DNA of 64,000 nucleotides from Gilvimarinus sp. DA14. GTDB lineage: Bacteria > Pseudomonadota > Gammaproteobacteria > Pseudomonadales > Cellvibrionaceae. The stretch is taken from assembly GCF_024204685.1 (NCBI RefSeq), contig NZ_CP100350.1:248001-312000 (forward strand), given 5' to 3'. The notes under the pieces were generated by a model, which was not told the origin of the DNA, ran no database searches, and saw only the letters and a list, made by a program, of their open reading frames with translations. The stretch's first letter is position 1. Each line of letters starts with the position of its first letter. The position numbers and the translations under genes are program-made. Shown here piece after piece: positions 46,628 to 56,977 of this stretch.

Positions 46628-47923
46628 TTAGTTTTCCGCCAGACGATTTACGGTTTGTGCAAAATTCATCACGCCCTGTTCGATTTGGTCGACCCCTTCG
46701 GATACATGGTGAATCTTGGTTTCTCCCTGCTCGGAAATTGAGCTCACTTCTTCCATTTGCGATTTGATCTGTTGCGCCAGTTCGTGGTTGTCGCCTACCA
46801 CACGAGAGATCTCTTCAGTGGCCTCGCTGGTGCGCCCGGCCAGCTGACGTACCTCATCAGCCACTACCGCAAAGCCCCGGCCCTGATCGCCCGCACGGGC
46901 GGCCTCAATGGCGGCATTAAGCGCGAGCAGGTTAGTTTGATCGGCGATTGAGCGAATGGTGGTGACAATTTCTGAAATGTTTTCAGATTGAGCGTTTAGC
47001 TTATCGGTGATCTCGGCGGCCTGTTTAATTTGTGCGGCTATTTTTGTTGAGGTTGCCACCGCATCGTCCAGCAGGCTTTTGGCGTTGAGGGTGATTTGCG
47101 AGGTTTCCTCGGAGGTGGAAGAAGCCGCCTCCACCGCTTGCATGGCCGTGCGCACACGCGGTGAAATGTCACTGGCAAACTTGATGACTTTATACACTTT
47201 ACCCGACGCATCGCGTACGGGGTTATAAGTGGCTTCTAGCCACAGCGTTTCGCCATGCGCATCTTTGCGTTCAAATTTACCAGACATAAATTGTCCAGCG
47301 GCGAGTTGGGCCCAAAAATCCGGATTCTTCTGATAAAAATTGTCGTAGCAAAACATTCGATGGTGTTTGCCGACAATATCCTCCAGTTGGTAGCCAATAG
47401 TGTTTAGAAAGTTGCTGTTGGCGGTAAGGATATTGCCAGTCGGGTCGAATTCAATAACCGCTAAAGAGCGGTCAAGCGCTTCAAAAAGGGCATTGCGATC
47501 GAGCAATGAATTGCGAGACTCGGTCACATCGGAGGCGATTTTAATGACTTTCGAAACCCGATTGCCTTCAAAAACCGGAAAATAACTTGCCTCAAGCCAG
47601 ATCACATTGCCGCGCTTGCCGTAGCGTTTAAACGTTCCCTGCTGGCCTTCACCGGCCGCCAGGGCGCGCCAGAAGCTTTGATATTCCTCGCTGGCAGCAT
47701 AGCCTGAGTCGCAAAACATCCGATGGTGGCGGTTACGTATTTCTTCAAGAGGATAACCGACCACATCCAGAAACAAGTTATTGGCATCGAGGATATCGCC
47801 CGACGGCGTGAATTCGATATAACCCATATGGTTGCGTATGGCGTCGAGACTTGCGGCCAGTTCGCGATTATTGTTTTCTAGCTCCCCAATATGGGCTTCC
47901 TGCTCTTTATTTTTGCCAAACAT
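46628..47923 (-). CDS. BdlA-like soluble PAS-PAS chemoreceptor
   Basis: A 431-residue protein with no membrane segment: a short N-terminal coiled coil, two PAS domains (about residues 25-140 and 147-262, each with an HHRMFC heme- or ligand-pocket-like motif), then a methyl-accepting signalling domain. The hairpin tip is conserved in [37 protein letters not shown] (shown as a landmark of the family in parts: [15 protein letters not shown]). The layout and size match Pseudomonas BdlA, which couples redox or nutrient cues to biofilm dispersal. The role here is inferred from architecture only. It stands alone between the GH5 gene and metH. Confidence 0.92.
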   Translation of the reverse strand: MFGKNKEQEAHIGELENNNRELAASLDAIRNHMGYIEFTPSGDILDANNLFLDVVGYPLEEIRNRHHRMFCDSGYAASEEYQSFWRALAAGEGQQGTFKRYGKRGNVIWLEASYFPVFEGNRVSKVIKIASDVTESRNSLLDRNALFEALDRSLAVIEFDPTGNILTANSNFLNTIGYQLEDIVGKHHRMFCYDNFYQKNPDFWAQLAAGQFMSGKFERKDAHGETLWLEATYNPVRDASGKVYKVIKFASDISPRVRTAMQAVEAASSTSEETSQITLNAKSLLDDAVATSTKIAAQIKQAAEITDKLNAQSENISEIVTTIRSIADQTNLLALNAAIEAARAGDQGRGFAVVADEVRQLAGRTSEATEEISRVVGDNHELAQQIKSQMEEVSSISEQGETKIHHVSEGVDQIEQGVMNFAQTVNRLAEN

Positions 47924-48031
47924 ATCCTTTTTTGCTCCTTATCAAGCATAGGCAAAAATAATTATCGGCAATATTTGATCTAGCTCAAGTTTTATTTGAA
48001 AAAAACTGGCTAAAACATCGACAGTAAAAGC

Positions 48032-48057
48032 AAAAACCACCCTAGAGGGTGGTTTTT
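48032..48057 (-). terminator. Terminator downstream of metH
   Basis: AAAAACCACCC pairs with GGGTGGTTTTT around a TAGA loop. On the minus strand it ends in T residues 29 bp after the metH stop. It could also work on the plus strand, but no plus-strand gene leads into it. Confidence 0.88.
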
Positions 48058-48085
48058 TCGCTTAGATCTTCTGTTATTTGGCCAC

Positions 48086-51000
48086 TCACGGCTCATAGCC
48101 AAGCACGGGACTTAACCAGCGCTCAAGCTCGGTCTGTGACATGCCTTTTCGTTCGGCCAGCGATTCCACCTGGTCTTTTTCGATTTTACCAATGGCAAAG
48201 TATTCGGACTCGGGGTGCGAGAAGTACCAACCAGAAACGGCCGCAGTGGGGAACATGGCGTAGTGCTCGGTCAGGGTCAGGCCGGTGTTTTTCTCGGCAT
48301 CCAGCAGCTTAAACAAGGTACCTTTTTCGGTGTGATCCGGGCAGGCGGGGTAGCCAGGTGCCGGGCGAATACCCCGATAGCGCTCGCGAATCAAATCCTC
48401 GTTTGCCAGCGCCTCGTCTTTATCGTAACCCCAAAACTCTTTGCGCACCCGCAAATGCATATGCTCGGCGAGTGATTCGGCCAAGCGATCCGCCAGGGCT
48501 TTAACCATAATCGCGTTATAGTCATCGCCTTTGGCTTCATACTCTTTGGCCAGCTCTTCGGCGCCAATGCCGGCGGTGACCGCAAAGCCGCCAATATAGT
48601 CTTGCTTGCCGCTGTCTTTAGGGGCGACAAAGTCGGCCAGCGAAAAGTTGGGTTTGCGGTTGCCGGGCTTTTGCTGCTGCTGGCGCAAGTGGTGCAGGCG
48701 CGCCAGCTCTTCGCCATCTTCGCCAAACACGGCAATATCGTCGTGATCGACGGTATTGGCGGGCCAAAAGCCGAGTACCGCACGGGCTTTCAGCAGCTTT
48801 TCGTCGATAAGCTTTTTCAGCATCTTTTGTGCGTCGTCAAACAGGTTGCGCGCCGCTTCGCCCACGACTTCGTCTTCCAAAATGCGCGGATACTTACCCG
48901 CCAAATCCCAGCTGATAAAAAACGGCGTCCAGTCGATGGTGTCAATCAGCTGCTCCAGCGGGTAGTCGTCAAAGACTTTAACGCCGGTAAAGCTGGGGGC
49001 AGGGGGGGTGTAGTTTTCCCAATCGGCCTTAAAACCGTGCTCAATGGCGTCTGGGTAGGTGCGCAAAGTGCCACGGGGTTTGCGGTTGGCGTTGCGCACC
49101 CGCACGGCTTCGTACTCGGTTTTCAGGTCGGCAACAAAACCGTCGCGGTTGGCATCGCTTAGCAAGGTGGAGCATACCCCCACCGCGCGCGAGGCATCGG
49201 CCACATAAACCACCTGGTTGATATTAAGCGCCGGATCAATTTTGACGGCCGTGTGCGCCTTAGAGGTGGTGGCGCCGCCAATCAGCAGGGGTTTATCGAT
49301 GCCCTGGCGCTCCATTTCGCGGGCGACGCTGACCATTTCGTCCAGCGATGGCGTAATCAAGCCGGACAAACCGATAATATCGCAGTTTTCTTCTACGGCG
49401 GTTTGCAGGATTTTTTCGCCGGGTACCATCACACCCAAATCCACCACTTCAAAGTTGTTGCACTGCAAGACTACGCCGACAATATTTTTGCCAATGTCGT
49501 GCACATCGCCCTTTACCGTGGCCATTAAGATTTTGCCGTTGGGTTTTGCCCCTTCGACTTTTTCTGCCTCGATGTAGGGCTGCAAGTAAGCCACCGACTG
49601 TTTCATCACCCGCGCGGATTTCACCACCTGGGGCAGGAACATTTTACCGGCGCCGAATAAATCGCCCACCACATTCATGCCGTCCATCAGCGGGCCTTCA
49701 ATCACATCCAGGGGTTTTTCTGCCTGTTGGCGGGCCTCTTCGGTGTCTTCAACAATGAAGGCCGAAATACCTTTTACCAGCGAGTGCTCAATGCGCTTGT
49801 TAACGTCCCAGCTGCGCCACTCCAAATCTTCTTTTTTGCCGCTCTCGCCACCGCCTTCGCGGTATTTTTCGGCAATATCTAACAGCGCTTCGGTAGCATT
49901 GTCGTTGCGGTTTAAAATCACATCTTCGACTTTTTCTCGCAGCTCCTCGGGCAAATCGTCGTACACGGCCAGCTGGCTGGCGTTAACGATGCCCATGTTC
50001 ATGCCCACTTTAATTGCGTGGTACAGGAATACCGAGTGAATCGCCTCGCGCACCGGGTTGTTACCCCGGAAGGAGAAAGACACATTGGACACGCCGCCGG
50101 ATACACCGGCGTGGGGCAGGTTTTCGCGAATCCAGGCGGTGGCCTCAATAAAATCCACCGCGTAGTTGTTGTGCTCTTCAATACCTGTGGCAACGGCGAA
50201 AATATTGGGGTCGAAAATAATGTCTTCCGGCGGGAAGCCGACTTTATCCACCAGCACCCGGTAGGAGCGCTCGCAAATTTCTTTTTTACGCGCGGCGGTA
50301 TCCGCCTGGCCGGTTTCGTCAAAGGCCATGACTACCACGGCAGCGCCATAGCGCATGCACAAGCGGGCCTTTTCAATAAACTCCTCTTCGCCTTCTTTAA
50401 GGCTGATGGAGTTCACTATGCCCTTGCCCTGAATGCATTTAAGCCCGGCTTCAATCACCTCCCACTTGGAAGAGTCCACCATGATCGGCACGCGGGAAAT
50501 GTCCGGCTCGCCTGCAATCAGGTTTAAAAAGCGCACAATCGCCGCTTCGGCGTCGAGCATGCCCTCATCCATATTAATGTCGATAACCTGAGCGCCGCCC
50601 TCGACCTGCTCCAGCGCGACTTCTAACGCGGTGTCATAGTCTTCTTCGACAATTAGGCGTTTAAAACGGGCCGAGCCTGTGACGTTACAGCGCTCGCCCA
50701 CGTTCACAAACAATGAATCTTGGGTGATGTTAAAAGGCTCCAGGCCCGACAAGCGGCACGCGGGCTCGATATCGGGAATCTGGCGCGGCGGGTGCTTGGC
50801 CACGGCCTCGGCAATGGCCTGAATATGATCGGGCCGTGTGCCGCAGCAGCCGCCGATAATGTTTAAAAAGCCGGACTGGGCGAACTCTTCGATAATCGCC
50901 TGCATTTCCTCGGGCTCTTGATCGTACTCGCCAAACTCGTTGGGCAGGCCCGCGTTGGGGTGAGCCGATACATGGCAGTTGGCGATACGCGACAGCTCTT

Positions 51001-51787
51001 GTACATACTGGCGCAGCTCGGCCGCGCCCAGGGCGCAGTTAAGGCCAATGGACAAGGGCTTGGCGTGGGCCAGCGAGTTATAAAAGGCTTCGGTCGTCTG
51101 GCCTGACAGGGTGCGGCCCGAGGCATCGGTAATGGTGCCCGAGATCATCAGTGGCAGCTCGGTGCCCAGCTCTTCGAACACCTCCTGCACCGCAAATATG
51201 GCGGCTTTGGCGTTTAGCGTGTCAAAGATGGTTTCGATCAGAATCAGATCCGAGCCGCCCTCAATCAGCGCTTTGGTCGCTTCTATGTAGTTCTCTACTA
51301 GCTGGTCAAAGGTGACGTTGCGCGCGCCCGGGTCGTTAACGTCCGGCGAGATAGAGCAGGTGCGCGAAGTGGGGCCCAACACCCCGGTGACATAACGGGG
51401 TTTGTGGGGTTCGGCCTCGGTAAGCTCGTCGGCTACCTCGCGGGCGATGCGTGCCCCGGCCAGATTCAGCTCGTAGGCGAGATCTTCCATGCCGTAATCG
51501 GCCATGGAGATTCGGGTGGAGTTAAAGGTGTTGGTTTCAATAATATCCGCACCGGCTTCCAGATATTCCCGGTGAATCTGCTTCATTAGCTCGGGCTGGG
51601 TGATGTTCAGCAGGTCGTTATTGCCCTTTACATCGCGGTCGTAATCGGCGAAACGTTTGCCCCGGTACTCTTCCTCGCTGAGCTTGTGGCTCTGAATCAT
51701 GGTGCCCATACCGCCGTCGAGCACCACAATGCGCTCGGTTAGGGTTTGTTTTAGTTGGGCAATGCGTTGCTCGCGAGGGTTGTTCAT
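48086..51787 (-). CDS. metH: Cobalamin-dependent methionine synthase
   Basis: A 1233-residue four-module enzyme (E. coli 1227) transferring methyl from methyltetrahydrofolate to homocysteine. Module 1 (about 1-330) has the zinc cysteines in GLNCALG and GGCCGTRP. Module 2 (about 350-620) is the pterin-binding barrel. Module 3 holds the cobalamin-binding DVHDIG with His763 as lower ligand. Module 4 (about 920-1233) is the reactivation domain using S-adenosylmethionine, with [12 protein letters not shown]. No cobalamin riboswitch is evident in the ~110-bp upstream gap. Confidence 0.98.
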   Translation of the reverse strand: MNNPREQRIAQLKQTLTERIVVLDGGMGTMIQSHKLSEEEYRGKRFADYDRDVKGNNDLLNITQPELMKQIHREYLEAGADIIETNTFNSTRISMADYGMEDLAYELNLAGARIAREVADELTEAEPHKPRYVTGVLGPTSRTCSISPDVNDPGARNVTFDQLVENYIEATKALIEGGSDLILIETIFDTLNAKAAIFAVQEVFEELGTELPLMISGTITDASGRTLSGQTTEAFYNSLAHAKPLSIGLNCALGAAELRQYVQELSRIANCHVSAHPNAGLPNEFGEYDQEPEEMQAIIEEFAQSGFLNIIGGCCGTRPDHIQAIAEAVAKHPPRQIPDIEPACRLSGLEPFNITQDSLFVNVGERCNVTGSARFKRLIVEEDYDTALEVALEQVEGGAQVIDINMDEGMLDAEAAIVRFLNLIAGEPDISRVPIMVDSSKWEVIEAGLKCIQGKGIVNSISLKEGEEEFIEKARLCMRYGAAVVVMAFDETGQADTAARKKEICERSYRVLVDKVGFPPEDIIFDPNIFAVATGIEEHNNYAVDFIEATAWIRENLPHAGVSGGVSNVSFSFRGNNPVREAIHSVFLYHAIKVGMNMGIVNASQLAVYDDLPEELREKVEDVILNRNDNATEALLDIAEKYREGGGESGKKEDLEWRSWDVNKRIEHSLVKGISAFIVEDTEEARQQAEKPLDVIEGPLMDGMNVVGDLFGAGKMFLPQVVKSARVMKQSVAYLQPYIEAEKVEGAKPNGKILMATVKGDVHDIGKNIVGVVLQCNNFEVVDLGVMVPGEKILQTAVEENCDIIGLSGLITPSLDEMVSVAREMERQGIDKPLLIGGATTSKAHTAVKIDPALNINQVVYVADASRAVGVCSTLLSDANRDGFVADLKTEYEAVRVRNANRKPRGTLRTYPDAIEHGFKADWENYTPPAPSFTGVKVFDDYPLEQLIDTIDWTPFFISWDLAGKYPRILEDEVVGEAARNLFDDAQKMLKKLIDEKLLKARAVLGFWPANTVDHDDIAVFGEDGEELARLHHLRQQQQKPGNRKPNFSLADFVAPKDSGKQDYIGGFAVTAGIGAEELAKEYEAKGDDYNAIMVKALADRLAESLAEHMHLRVRKEFWGYDKDEALANEDLIRERYRGIRPAPGYPACPDHTEKGTLFKLLDAEKNTGLTLTEHYAMFPTAAVSGWYFSHPESEYFAIGKIEKDQVESLAERKGMSQTELERWLSPVLGYEP

Positions 51788-51822
51788 GGGGTAAACCTGT
51801 TTCTCATAGCGGAATAAACAAA

Positions 51823-51851
51823 AGCCCGCGATTTTACAGTAATTGCGGGCT
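51823..51851 (-). terminator. Terminator downstream of the hexose-6-phosphate mutarotase
   Basis: AGCCCGC pairs with GCGGGCT around a 15-nt loop. Read on the minus strand the stem is followed by TTTGTTT. It sits between the end of the mutarotase gene and the start of metH on the same strand. Confidence 0.8.
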
Positions 51852-51901
51852 AAGGTCGTGTTTTTACTGATACAAGTGCCGGGCGGCGAACCGCTCTTAG
51901 C

Positions 51902-52831
51902 TTAAGCGGGCTTAATGCTCATATGCGCGCTTCGCACTTGTCCGGCGGGCAGGTGCCAGGTATCGCCAAGGCAGGCGCCGCGCTCAACGCACACATAGCC
52001 CTTGTGATTGTCGGGACCGATATCGGCAATTTGGCTGCCGGCCTCGGCGCCGATATTCCACACCACCACGCTCGGGCACAGGTCGCCTTCAATGCGGTAG
52101 CGGTGCTGGCCGTCATCCAGGGTCACGGGTAGCTGAATATCTTCGTACACCCGGTCAACTTCGCCGCTGAATGTAACCGGGCCGCTCTGGGTAAAGTACT
52201 TACCACCTTCTACTTTGTCGGAATACTCACGCCCGTCCAGACCCTCGACTCGGGTTGTCTCTAAGCTGTTGATGGCGAAGTAGGTGTGCATTACCCAGCT
52301 GGCGTCAAAGTCCGACTGGCCGGTATTGGTTAGACTCAGGTGCAGCGTTGGCGTGAGTCCGAGAGACAGGGTCAGCTCGGCGGTAAAATCATGCTCGAAC
52401 AGCTCGTCGGCGCTGTGGTGTAGGCTGAGCTTAAGGTGACATACGCCTTCGCTGTCCAGACTGGCGCTGTTTAGCTGCCAGGTGCGGGTGCGGGCTATGC
52501 CGTGTTTCGGGCGCGAGCTGTCCGTCGGGTGGGGGCCAAACCACGGCAGACACAGAGGAATACCGCCGCGCAGGCTGGCGCCCGGACTGAACTGGCAGTT
52601 GGGGCTAAGCCACAGCAGCTCATCGCCACCGGCCGGGGTAAAGCTCAGCAGGTGTCCGCCATTGGTACTGACAATAGCTGTGCAACTGTCGGTTGCTATT
52701 TTGATCAGAGTCAGGCCTGTGCCCTGGCTGCCGGGAAAGCAGGTTTTACTGTCTGTCAGGCTTAAAAAATCGTGTTGATCCACAATATCTTGTAGCGCTT
52801 GCGGAACCTCGGGGCTAGGATTTTGACTCAT
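51902..52831 (-). CDS. D-hexose-6-phosphate mutarotase (YeaD family)
   Basis: A 309-residue aldose-1-epimerase-like beta-sandwich enzyme. Family landmarks are GGHLLSFTPAGGDELLWLSP, IPLCLPWFGPHP, KHGIARTRTWQL, HTYFAI and VCVERGACL. Members equilibrate the anomers of glucose-6-phosphate and related sugar phosphates, which suits the zwf/pgi pathway 18 kb away. It diverges from rapA across 184 bp. Some Pseudomonas relatives are called YeaD or PA0656-like; substrate range is not established here. Confidence 0.92.
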   Translation of the reverse strand: MSQNPSPEVPQALQDIVDQHDFLSLTDSKTCFPGSQGTGLTLIKIATDSCTAIVSTNGGHLLSFTPAGGDELLWLSPNCQFSPGASLRGGIPLCLPWFGPHPTDSSRPKHGIARTRTWQLNSASLDSEGVCHLKLSLHHSADELFEHDFTAELTLSLGLTPTLHLSLTNTGQSDFDASWVMHTYFAINSLETTRVEGLDGREYSDKVEGGKYFTQSGPVTFSGEVDRVYEDIQLPVTLDDGQHRYRIEGDLCPSVVVWNIGAEAGSQIADIGPDNHKGYVCVERGACLGDTWHLPAGQVRSAHMSIKPA

Positions 52832-53015
52832 ACTGCATCCATTTTCTGAATTTGGTTTTGACGAGCCAGCTATTTTAACAAAAACCGAATGCGGGGTTTA
52901 GGGCGGTTTGTTCGGCTCGTGCCGCTCTCGCGGTTAAACGCAAACCCGCTGCATCCTTTAGTTTGCCGTCCAGTCGCAGTATGATGCGCGCCCAAATCAC
53001 AGCAGCGAGGTTACC

Positions 53016-55967
53016 GTGTCGCAGGTAGAAGTCACCTTAGGTCAACGTTATGTCAGTGATACCGAACCCGAGTTGGGGTTAGGTGTGGTGTTACAGGTGG
53101 ACGGTTCTACCGTGGATATCGGCTTTCCCGCCGCCGGTGAAAGGCGCACATACTCGCTTAAGCAGGCACCGTTAAGTCGGGTGCGCTTTACCGAAGGCGA
53201 GAAAATCAAACACCAGGATGGCACCCGTGTAGAGGTGCAAGAGGTGATAGAGCAGGCCGGTTGCTTGCTTTACCAAACCCTGACCGAAGATGGAGAAGAG
53301 CGCGCCGTGCCCGAATTTGAGCTGGACAGTTACGTTCAGTTCTCAACCCCTCGCGAGCGTTTATTTGCCGGGCAAATCGACAAAAGTAATCACTTTTCGC
53401 TGCGCTACCAAAGCCGGGTGTTGCGTCATAAGGTAGAGCAAACCGACACCTTTGGTCTGGGTGGGCCGCGAGTCTCACTGCTGCCGCACCAGCTGTACAT
53501 TGCCGAACAGGTCGCCTCGCGCTTTAGCCCGCGGGTATTGCTGGCCGATGAAGTAGGCCTGGGTAAAACCATTGAGGCGGGCATGATTCTGCACCGCCAG
53601 CTGCTTACCGGGCGCGCCTCTCGCGCTTTGATTATTGTGCCCCCGGCGCTGTTGCATCAGTGGCTGGTGGAAATGCTGCGCCGCTTTAACCTGTCGTTTA
53701 CCCTTCTGGATGAAGAGCGCTGCCTGTCGTTAGAGGGCAAAGACACCGAAGAAGATTTGTTGGACTTTGAGCTGGACGGCGAGGCATTGCTAGATGAAGC
53801 AGAAGCCGAGGCCATTAACCCCTTCGAGCAGGCCCAGTTGGTATTGTGCTCGCTGGATTTTATTACCGCCAATGAGCACCGACTTGCTCAAGCCGAGGCC
53901 GCCGATTGGGATTTGCTGCTGGTGGACGAAGCGCATCACCTGACTTGGAGTCCGAACGCTGCCAGCGAGGAATATCAGGCGGTGGAGCGTTTGGCCCAGC
54001 GCGCGCGCGGCCTGCTGCTGCTTACCGCAACGCCGGAGCAACTGGGGGTAGAAAGCCACTTTGCCCGCCTGCGCCTGCTGGACCCAGACCGCTACTATGA
54101 CCTGGAAGCTTTTACCCGCGAGCAGGCCGATTACGGCCCGCTTAGCGATCTGGTGGAAAGACTGCTGGCGCTGCGCCCGGCCGAGAGTGAGCAAACGGGC
54201 GCTATTCCCGCCGATATTCAGACCGAGCTGGCTGAGTTCTTAGACAAGCCCCAATTAGAGTCTTTGCAAAAGCAGGCCAGCGCAGATTCTTTAGCGGCGA
54301 CCATTGATGAGCTGATCAGCGTGTTGCTGGATCGCCACGGCACCGGCCGCGTACTGCTGCGTAATACTCGCCATGCGGTGGCAGGTTTCCCCCGTCGCCA
54401 TCTGCACACTTACGAGCTGGAACTTGAGGCAGGCGATGCTGACGTTCTGGCGGCAATGGACTTAGCCGCACAGCTGCACCCGGAAGAGTACTGGCAGGCA
54501 CAGGGCGACTGGTGGCTGAACGACCCGCGTGTGCTCTGGCTAAAAGACTTGATAAAAGAAAAACGTGGGCAGAAAATTCTGGTGATCTGCGCCAGCAGCG
54601 ATACCGCGCAATCGCTGGAGCTGTACTTGCGGTTGCGACACGGTATCGCCTCGTCGGTTTTCCATGAGGATATGAACCTAATTGCCCGCGACCGGGCCGC
54701 AGCTTATTTCGCCGATACCGAAGAGGGCGCTCAGGTGTTGATTGCCTCGGAAATCGGCAGCGAGGGGCGTAACTTTCAATTTGCGCAGGATTTGGTGTTG
54801 TTCGATTTGCCGCTCAATCCAGACCTGCTGGAACAGCGCATCGGCCGTTTGGATCGCATAGGCCAGGCCGGGGATATTCATCTGCACCTGCCGCTTTACA
54901 GTCATGCCGACAACCCCACCGCGCAACAGAAGCTGGCGCGCTGGTACCACGAGGGTATCAACGCCTTTGAGCATACCTGCGCAATAGGCCACAGTGCCTT
55001 TGTAGAATTTGAAACGCGTTTGCTAAAGGCGCTGCAGGGCGAGGGCGAAGACTTCGCCGCGGTACTGGACGATACCCGCACCTATGCCGACAAGCTCAAT
55101 GCCGAACTTCAGGCCGGGCGCGATAAACTGCTGGAGCTGAACTCCTGCCGCCCGGGTAAGGCCGAAGCTTTGGTGCACAGCCTGAGCGAGCAAGACGCCG
55201 ACCCGGAGCTGCCCGAGTACATTATGCGCGCTCTGGACAGCTTTAACGTGGACTATGAGCGCCACAGTGAAAATGCCTGGGTGCTGCATCCGGGCGAGCA
55301 TATGCGGGTCGATCCATACCCGGGCCTGCCAGAATCCGGTTTAACCGTTACCTTTGATCGGGAGCAGGCCCTGTCGCGGGACGATATGAGCTTTCTTACC
55401 TGGGAGCACCCTTTGGTGCGAGGCACCCTGGAGCTGATAGCCGACACTGAATACGGCAATACCGGTGTGGCCACTCTGAAGCTGCCACCACTTAAGCCCG
55501 GCACCTTAATGGTCGAAGCGGTATTTTGTCTCTACAGTCCCGCCCCGTCTGAATTGCAGTTAAGTCGCTATATCCGCGAGCCTTTGGTTCGGGTATTGTT
55601 AGACAGCAATGGTAAAGACTTTGCCCAAGTGCTGGGGGCTGACAAACTGCATCAGTTGCTGAAAAAAGTCCCCCGCGCCAGTGCACAAGAGTTGGTGCGC
55701 CACAGTCGCGAGCCTATCTCCAAACTACTGGACCAGGCCGAAGCACAGGTAGCGCCACTACGCGACCAGCAGGTGGCCGATGCCCAGGCGCTGGCTAAAG
55801 CCGATATCGGCCGCGAGATTGAACGTCTGCAAGACTTGGCTCGGGTTAACCCCAACATTCGTGAAGAAGAACTCAATTACCTGCAAACCCGGCTGGACAC
55901 CAGCTTGGAATGTTTAGACCACGCCAGCTTAAAACTGGATGCAGTGCGGGTAATTATTACGGTGTGA
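53016..55967 (+). CDS. rapA: RNA polymerase-associated ATP-dependent protein RapA
   Basis: A 983-residue Swi2/Snf2-type ATPase (E. coli 968) that binds RNA polymerase and aids its recycling from stalled or terminated complexes. Walker A GLGKT is at residues 181-185, Walker B is in LLVDEAHHLTW, and the helicase C lobe shows ASEIGSEGRNFQFAQ and LLEQRIGRLDRIGQ. The N-terminal tandem Tudor-like region starts GQRYVSDTEPELGLG. The start is GTG with GAGG upstream. Confidence 0.97.
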   Translation: MSQVEVTLGQRYVSDTEPELGLGVVLQVDGSTVDIGFPAAGERRTYSLKQAPLSRVRFTEGEKIKHQDGTRVEVQEVIEQAGCLLYQTLTEDGEERAVPEFELDSYVQFSTPRERLFAGQIDKSNHFSLRYQSRVLRHKVEQTDTFGLGGPRVSLLPHQLYIAEQVASRFSPRVLLADEVGLGKTIEAGMILHRQLLTGRASRALIIVPPALLHQWLVEMLRRFNLSFTLLDEERCLSLEGKDTEEDLLDFELDGEALLDEAEAEAINPFEQAQLVLCSLDFITANEHRLAQAEAADWDLLLVDEAHHLTWSPNAASEEYQAVERLAQRARGLLLLTATPEQLGVESHFARLRLLDPDRYYDLEAFTREQADYGPLSDLVERLLALRPAESEQTGAIPADIQTELAEFLDKPQLESLQKQASADSLAATIDELISVLLDRHGTGRVLLRNTRHAVAGFPRRHLHTYELELEAGDADVLAAMDLAAQLHPEEYWQAQGDWWLNDPRVLWLKDLIKEKRGQKILVICASSDTAQSLELYLRLRHGIASSVFHEDMNLIARDRAAAYFADTEEGAQVLIASEIGSEGRNFQFAQDLVLFDLPLNPDLLEQRIGRLDRIGQAGDIHLHLPLYSHADNPTAQQKLARWYHEGINAFEHTCAIGHSAFVEFETRLLKALQGEGEDFAAVLDDTRTYADKLNAELQAGRDKLLELNSCRPGKAEALVHSLSEQDADPELPEYIMRALDSFNVDYERHSENAWVLHPGEHMRVDPYPGLPESGLTVTFDREQALSRDDMSFLTWEHPLVRGTLELIADTEYGNTGVATLKLPPLKPGTLMVEAVFCLYSPAPSELQLSRYIREPLVRVLLDSNGKDFAQVLGADKLHQLLKKVPRASAQELVRHSREPISKLLDQAEAQVAPLRDQQVADAQALAKADIGREIERLQDLARVNPNIREEELNYLQTRLDTSLECLDHASLKLDAVRVIITV

Positions 55968-55973
55968 TTTTCC

Positions 55974-56036
55974 GTCTGAAGTCCGATGTCTGACGTTTAA
56001 GTGTTTACGTCTGACGTCAGACCTCCGACATCAGAC
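55974..56036. repeat. Dispersed GTCTGA/TCAGAC palindromic repeat
   Basis: An extended copy right after rapA: GTCTGAAGTCCGATGTCTGAC, then a 12-base gap, then ACGTCTGACGTCAGACC and CCGACATCAGAC. TCTGACGTCAGA is a perfect palindrome within it. It shares the motif set of the copies near 26.7-27.0 kb and 58.8 kb. Confidence 0.75.
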
Positions 56037-56052
56037 AGTTTTCGAGGCTTTT

Positions 56053-56340
56053 ATGTTTATATTTTCCGCCGACGCCACGGCCCGCAAAGACATCGACGAA
56101 GATGTTAAACAGGGCCAGCAGGTGCCGTTTATTGTCTATATCCACTTTGCGGATATGTTCGGCGCCGAGCAGTTGTGCAAAATTTATTTAATGCGCGCGG
56201 GCTTTACCGATATCAAAATCAACAATCGCAAAACGGTCGCCCCCTCGCTGCTAGCCGATGAGCGCGTACTCGCCGCCGACAAAGCCATGAGTGAAGCGGT
56301 GGACGGTGGCTATCATATTCAGATGTTTGACGATTTTTAA
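56053..56340 (+). CDS. Small conserved-looking protein of unknown function
   Basis: A 95-residue acidic-to-neutral soluble protein without signal or membrane segment. GAGG precedes the ATG by about 7 bp, and codon use resembles the neighbouring core genes, so I believe it is translated. I do not recognise a family. It lies alone between rapA and the bPH2 pair, in the same direction, separated from rapA by a dispersed repeat. Confidence 0.7.
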   Translation: MFIFSADATARKDIDEDVKQGQQVPFIVYIHFADMFGAEQLCKIYLMRAGFTDIKINNRKTVAPSLLADERVLAADKAMSEAVDGGYHIQMFDDF

Positions 56341-56425
56341 ACTTTCACCACCGGCCGCGTAACCCACCATACGCGACTCCCATATTTCAGATAAGATACC
56401 CTCATAATAATCAAGGAATGTGTTT

Positions 56426-56977
56426 ATGAGCCTGCAAGACGCGGTAGTCACCGCCGAACAACTCCCTCCGCTTGACCGTGAGCCCTGGTCTGCGATCTCG
56501 CCATCCTATCGCGCCGTGCTGCGCTGGACGGTGTTGCTGTATTGTCTGTTTCCCCTTATTGGTCTTGGGTTGGTCATTACTTTTAATCTGGAGCATTTGC
56601 AAACGCCCGCCAAAATTGCGGCGGCGGTACTCATTGTTTTCGCCTTGTTTTTGCTGGGGGTGTGGGTACCGCGAAGGGTGCATCACACTCAGTATTTGCT
56701 GCGAGAGCTGGATATTCACAAGCGCACCGGCTTTTGGTGGCATAAAACCGTATCCGCGGGCACCAATCGCATTCAGCATATTGAAGTCACTCAGGGGCCC
56801 ATTGAGCGCTTGTACCGTTTAAGCAAGCTGGTGCTGTACACCGCTGGAGGTTATCAGTCTGATATAAAAATCCCGGGTCTGCCAACCGACGAGGCGCACC
56901 GTTTAAAGCAGTATTTAACCGAGCGCATTGCTACCGAAGAACTGGCAGATGCGGAGACCGACCATGGCCAGCATTGA
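56426..56977 (+). CDS. bPH2-domain membrane protein (YdbS-like)
   Basis: A 183-residue protein with two membrane helices (about residues 33-55 and 63-82) followed by a bacterial pleckstrin-homology bPH2 domain containing LDIHKRTGFWWHK, RIQHIEVTQGPIERLYRL and IPGLPTDEAHRLKQYL. ATG 56426 is preferred to GTG 56420 because AAGGA then lies 8 bp upstream. It overlaps the next gene by 14 bp. YdbS/YdbT-like pairs are widespread and of unclear function, possibly in envelope lipid transfer or stress. Confidence 0.9.
   Translation: MSLQDAVVTAEQLPPLDREPWSAISPSYRAVLRWTVLLYCLFPLIGLGLVITFNLEHLQTPAKIAAAVLIVFALFLLGVWVPRRVHHTQYLLRELDIHKRTGFWWHKTVSAGTNRIQHIEVTQGPIERLYRLSKLVLYTAGGYQSDIKIPGLPTDEAHRLKQYLTERIATEELADAETDHGQH

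Noticed and set aside
51788-51901. Cobalamin riboswitch before metH
   Set aside because: The gap is only about 110 bp and is filled by the terminator of the upstream gene; no B12-box sequence is visible.
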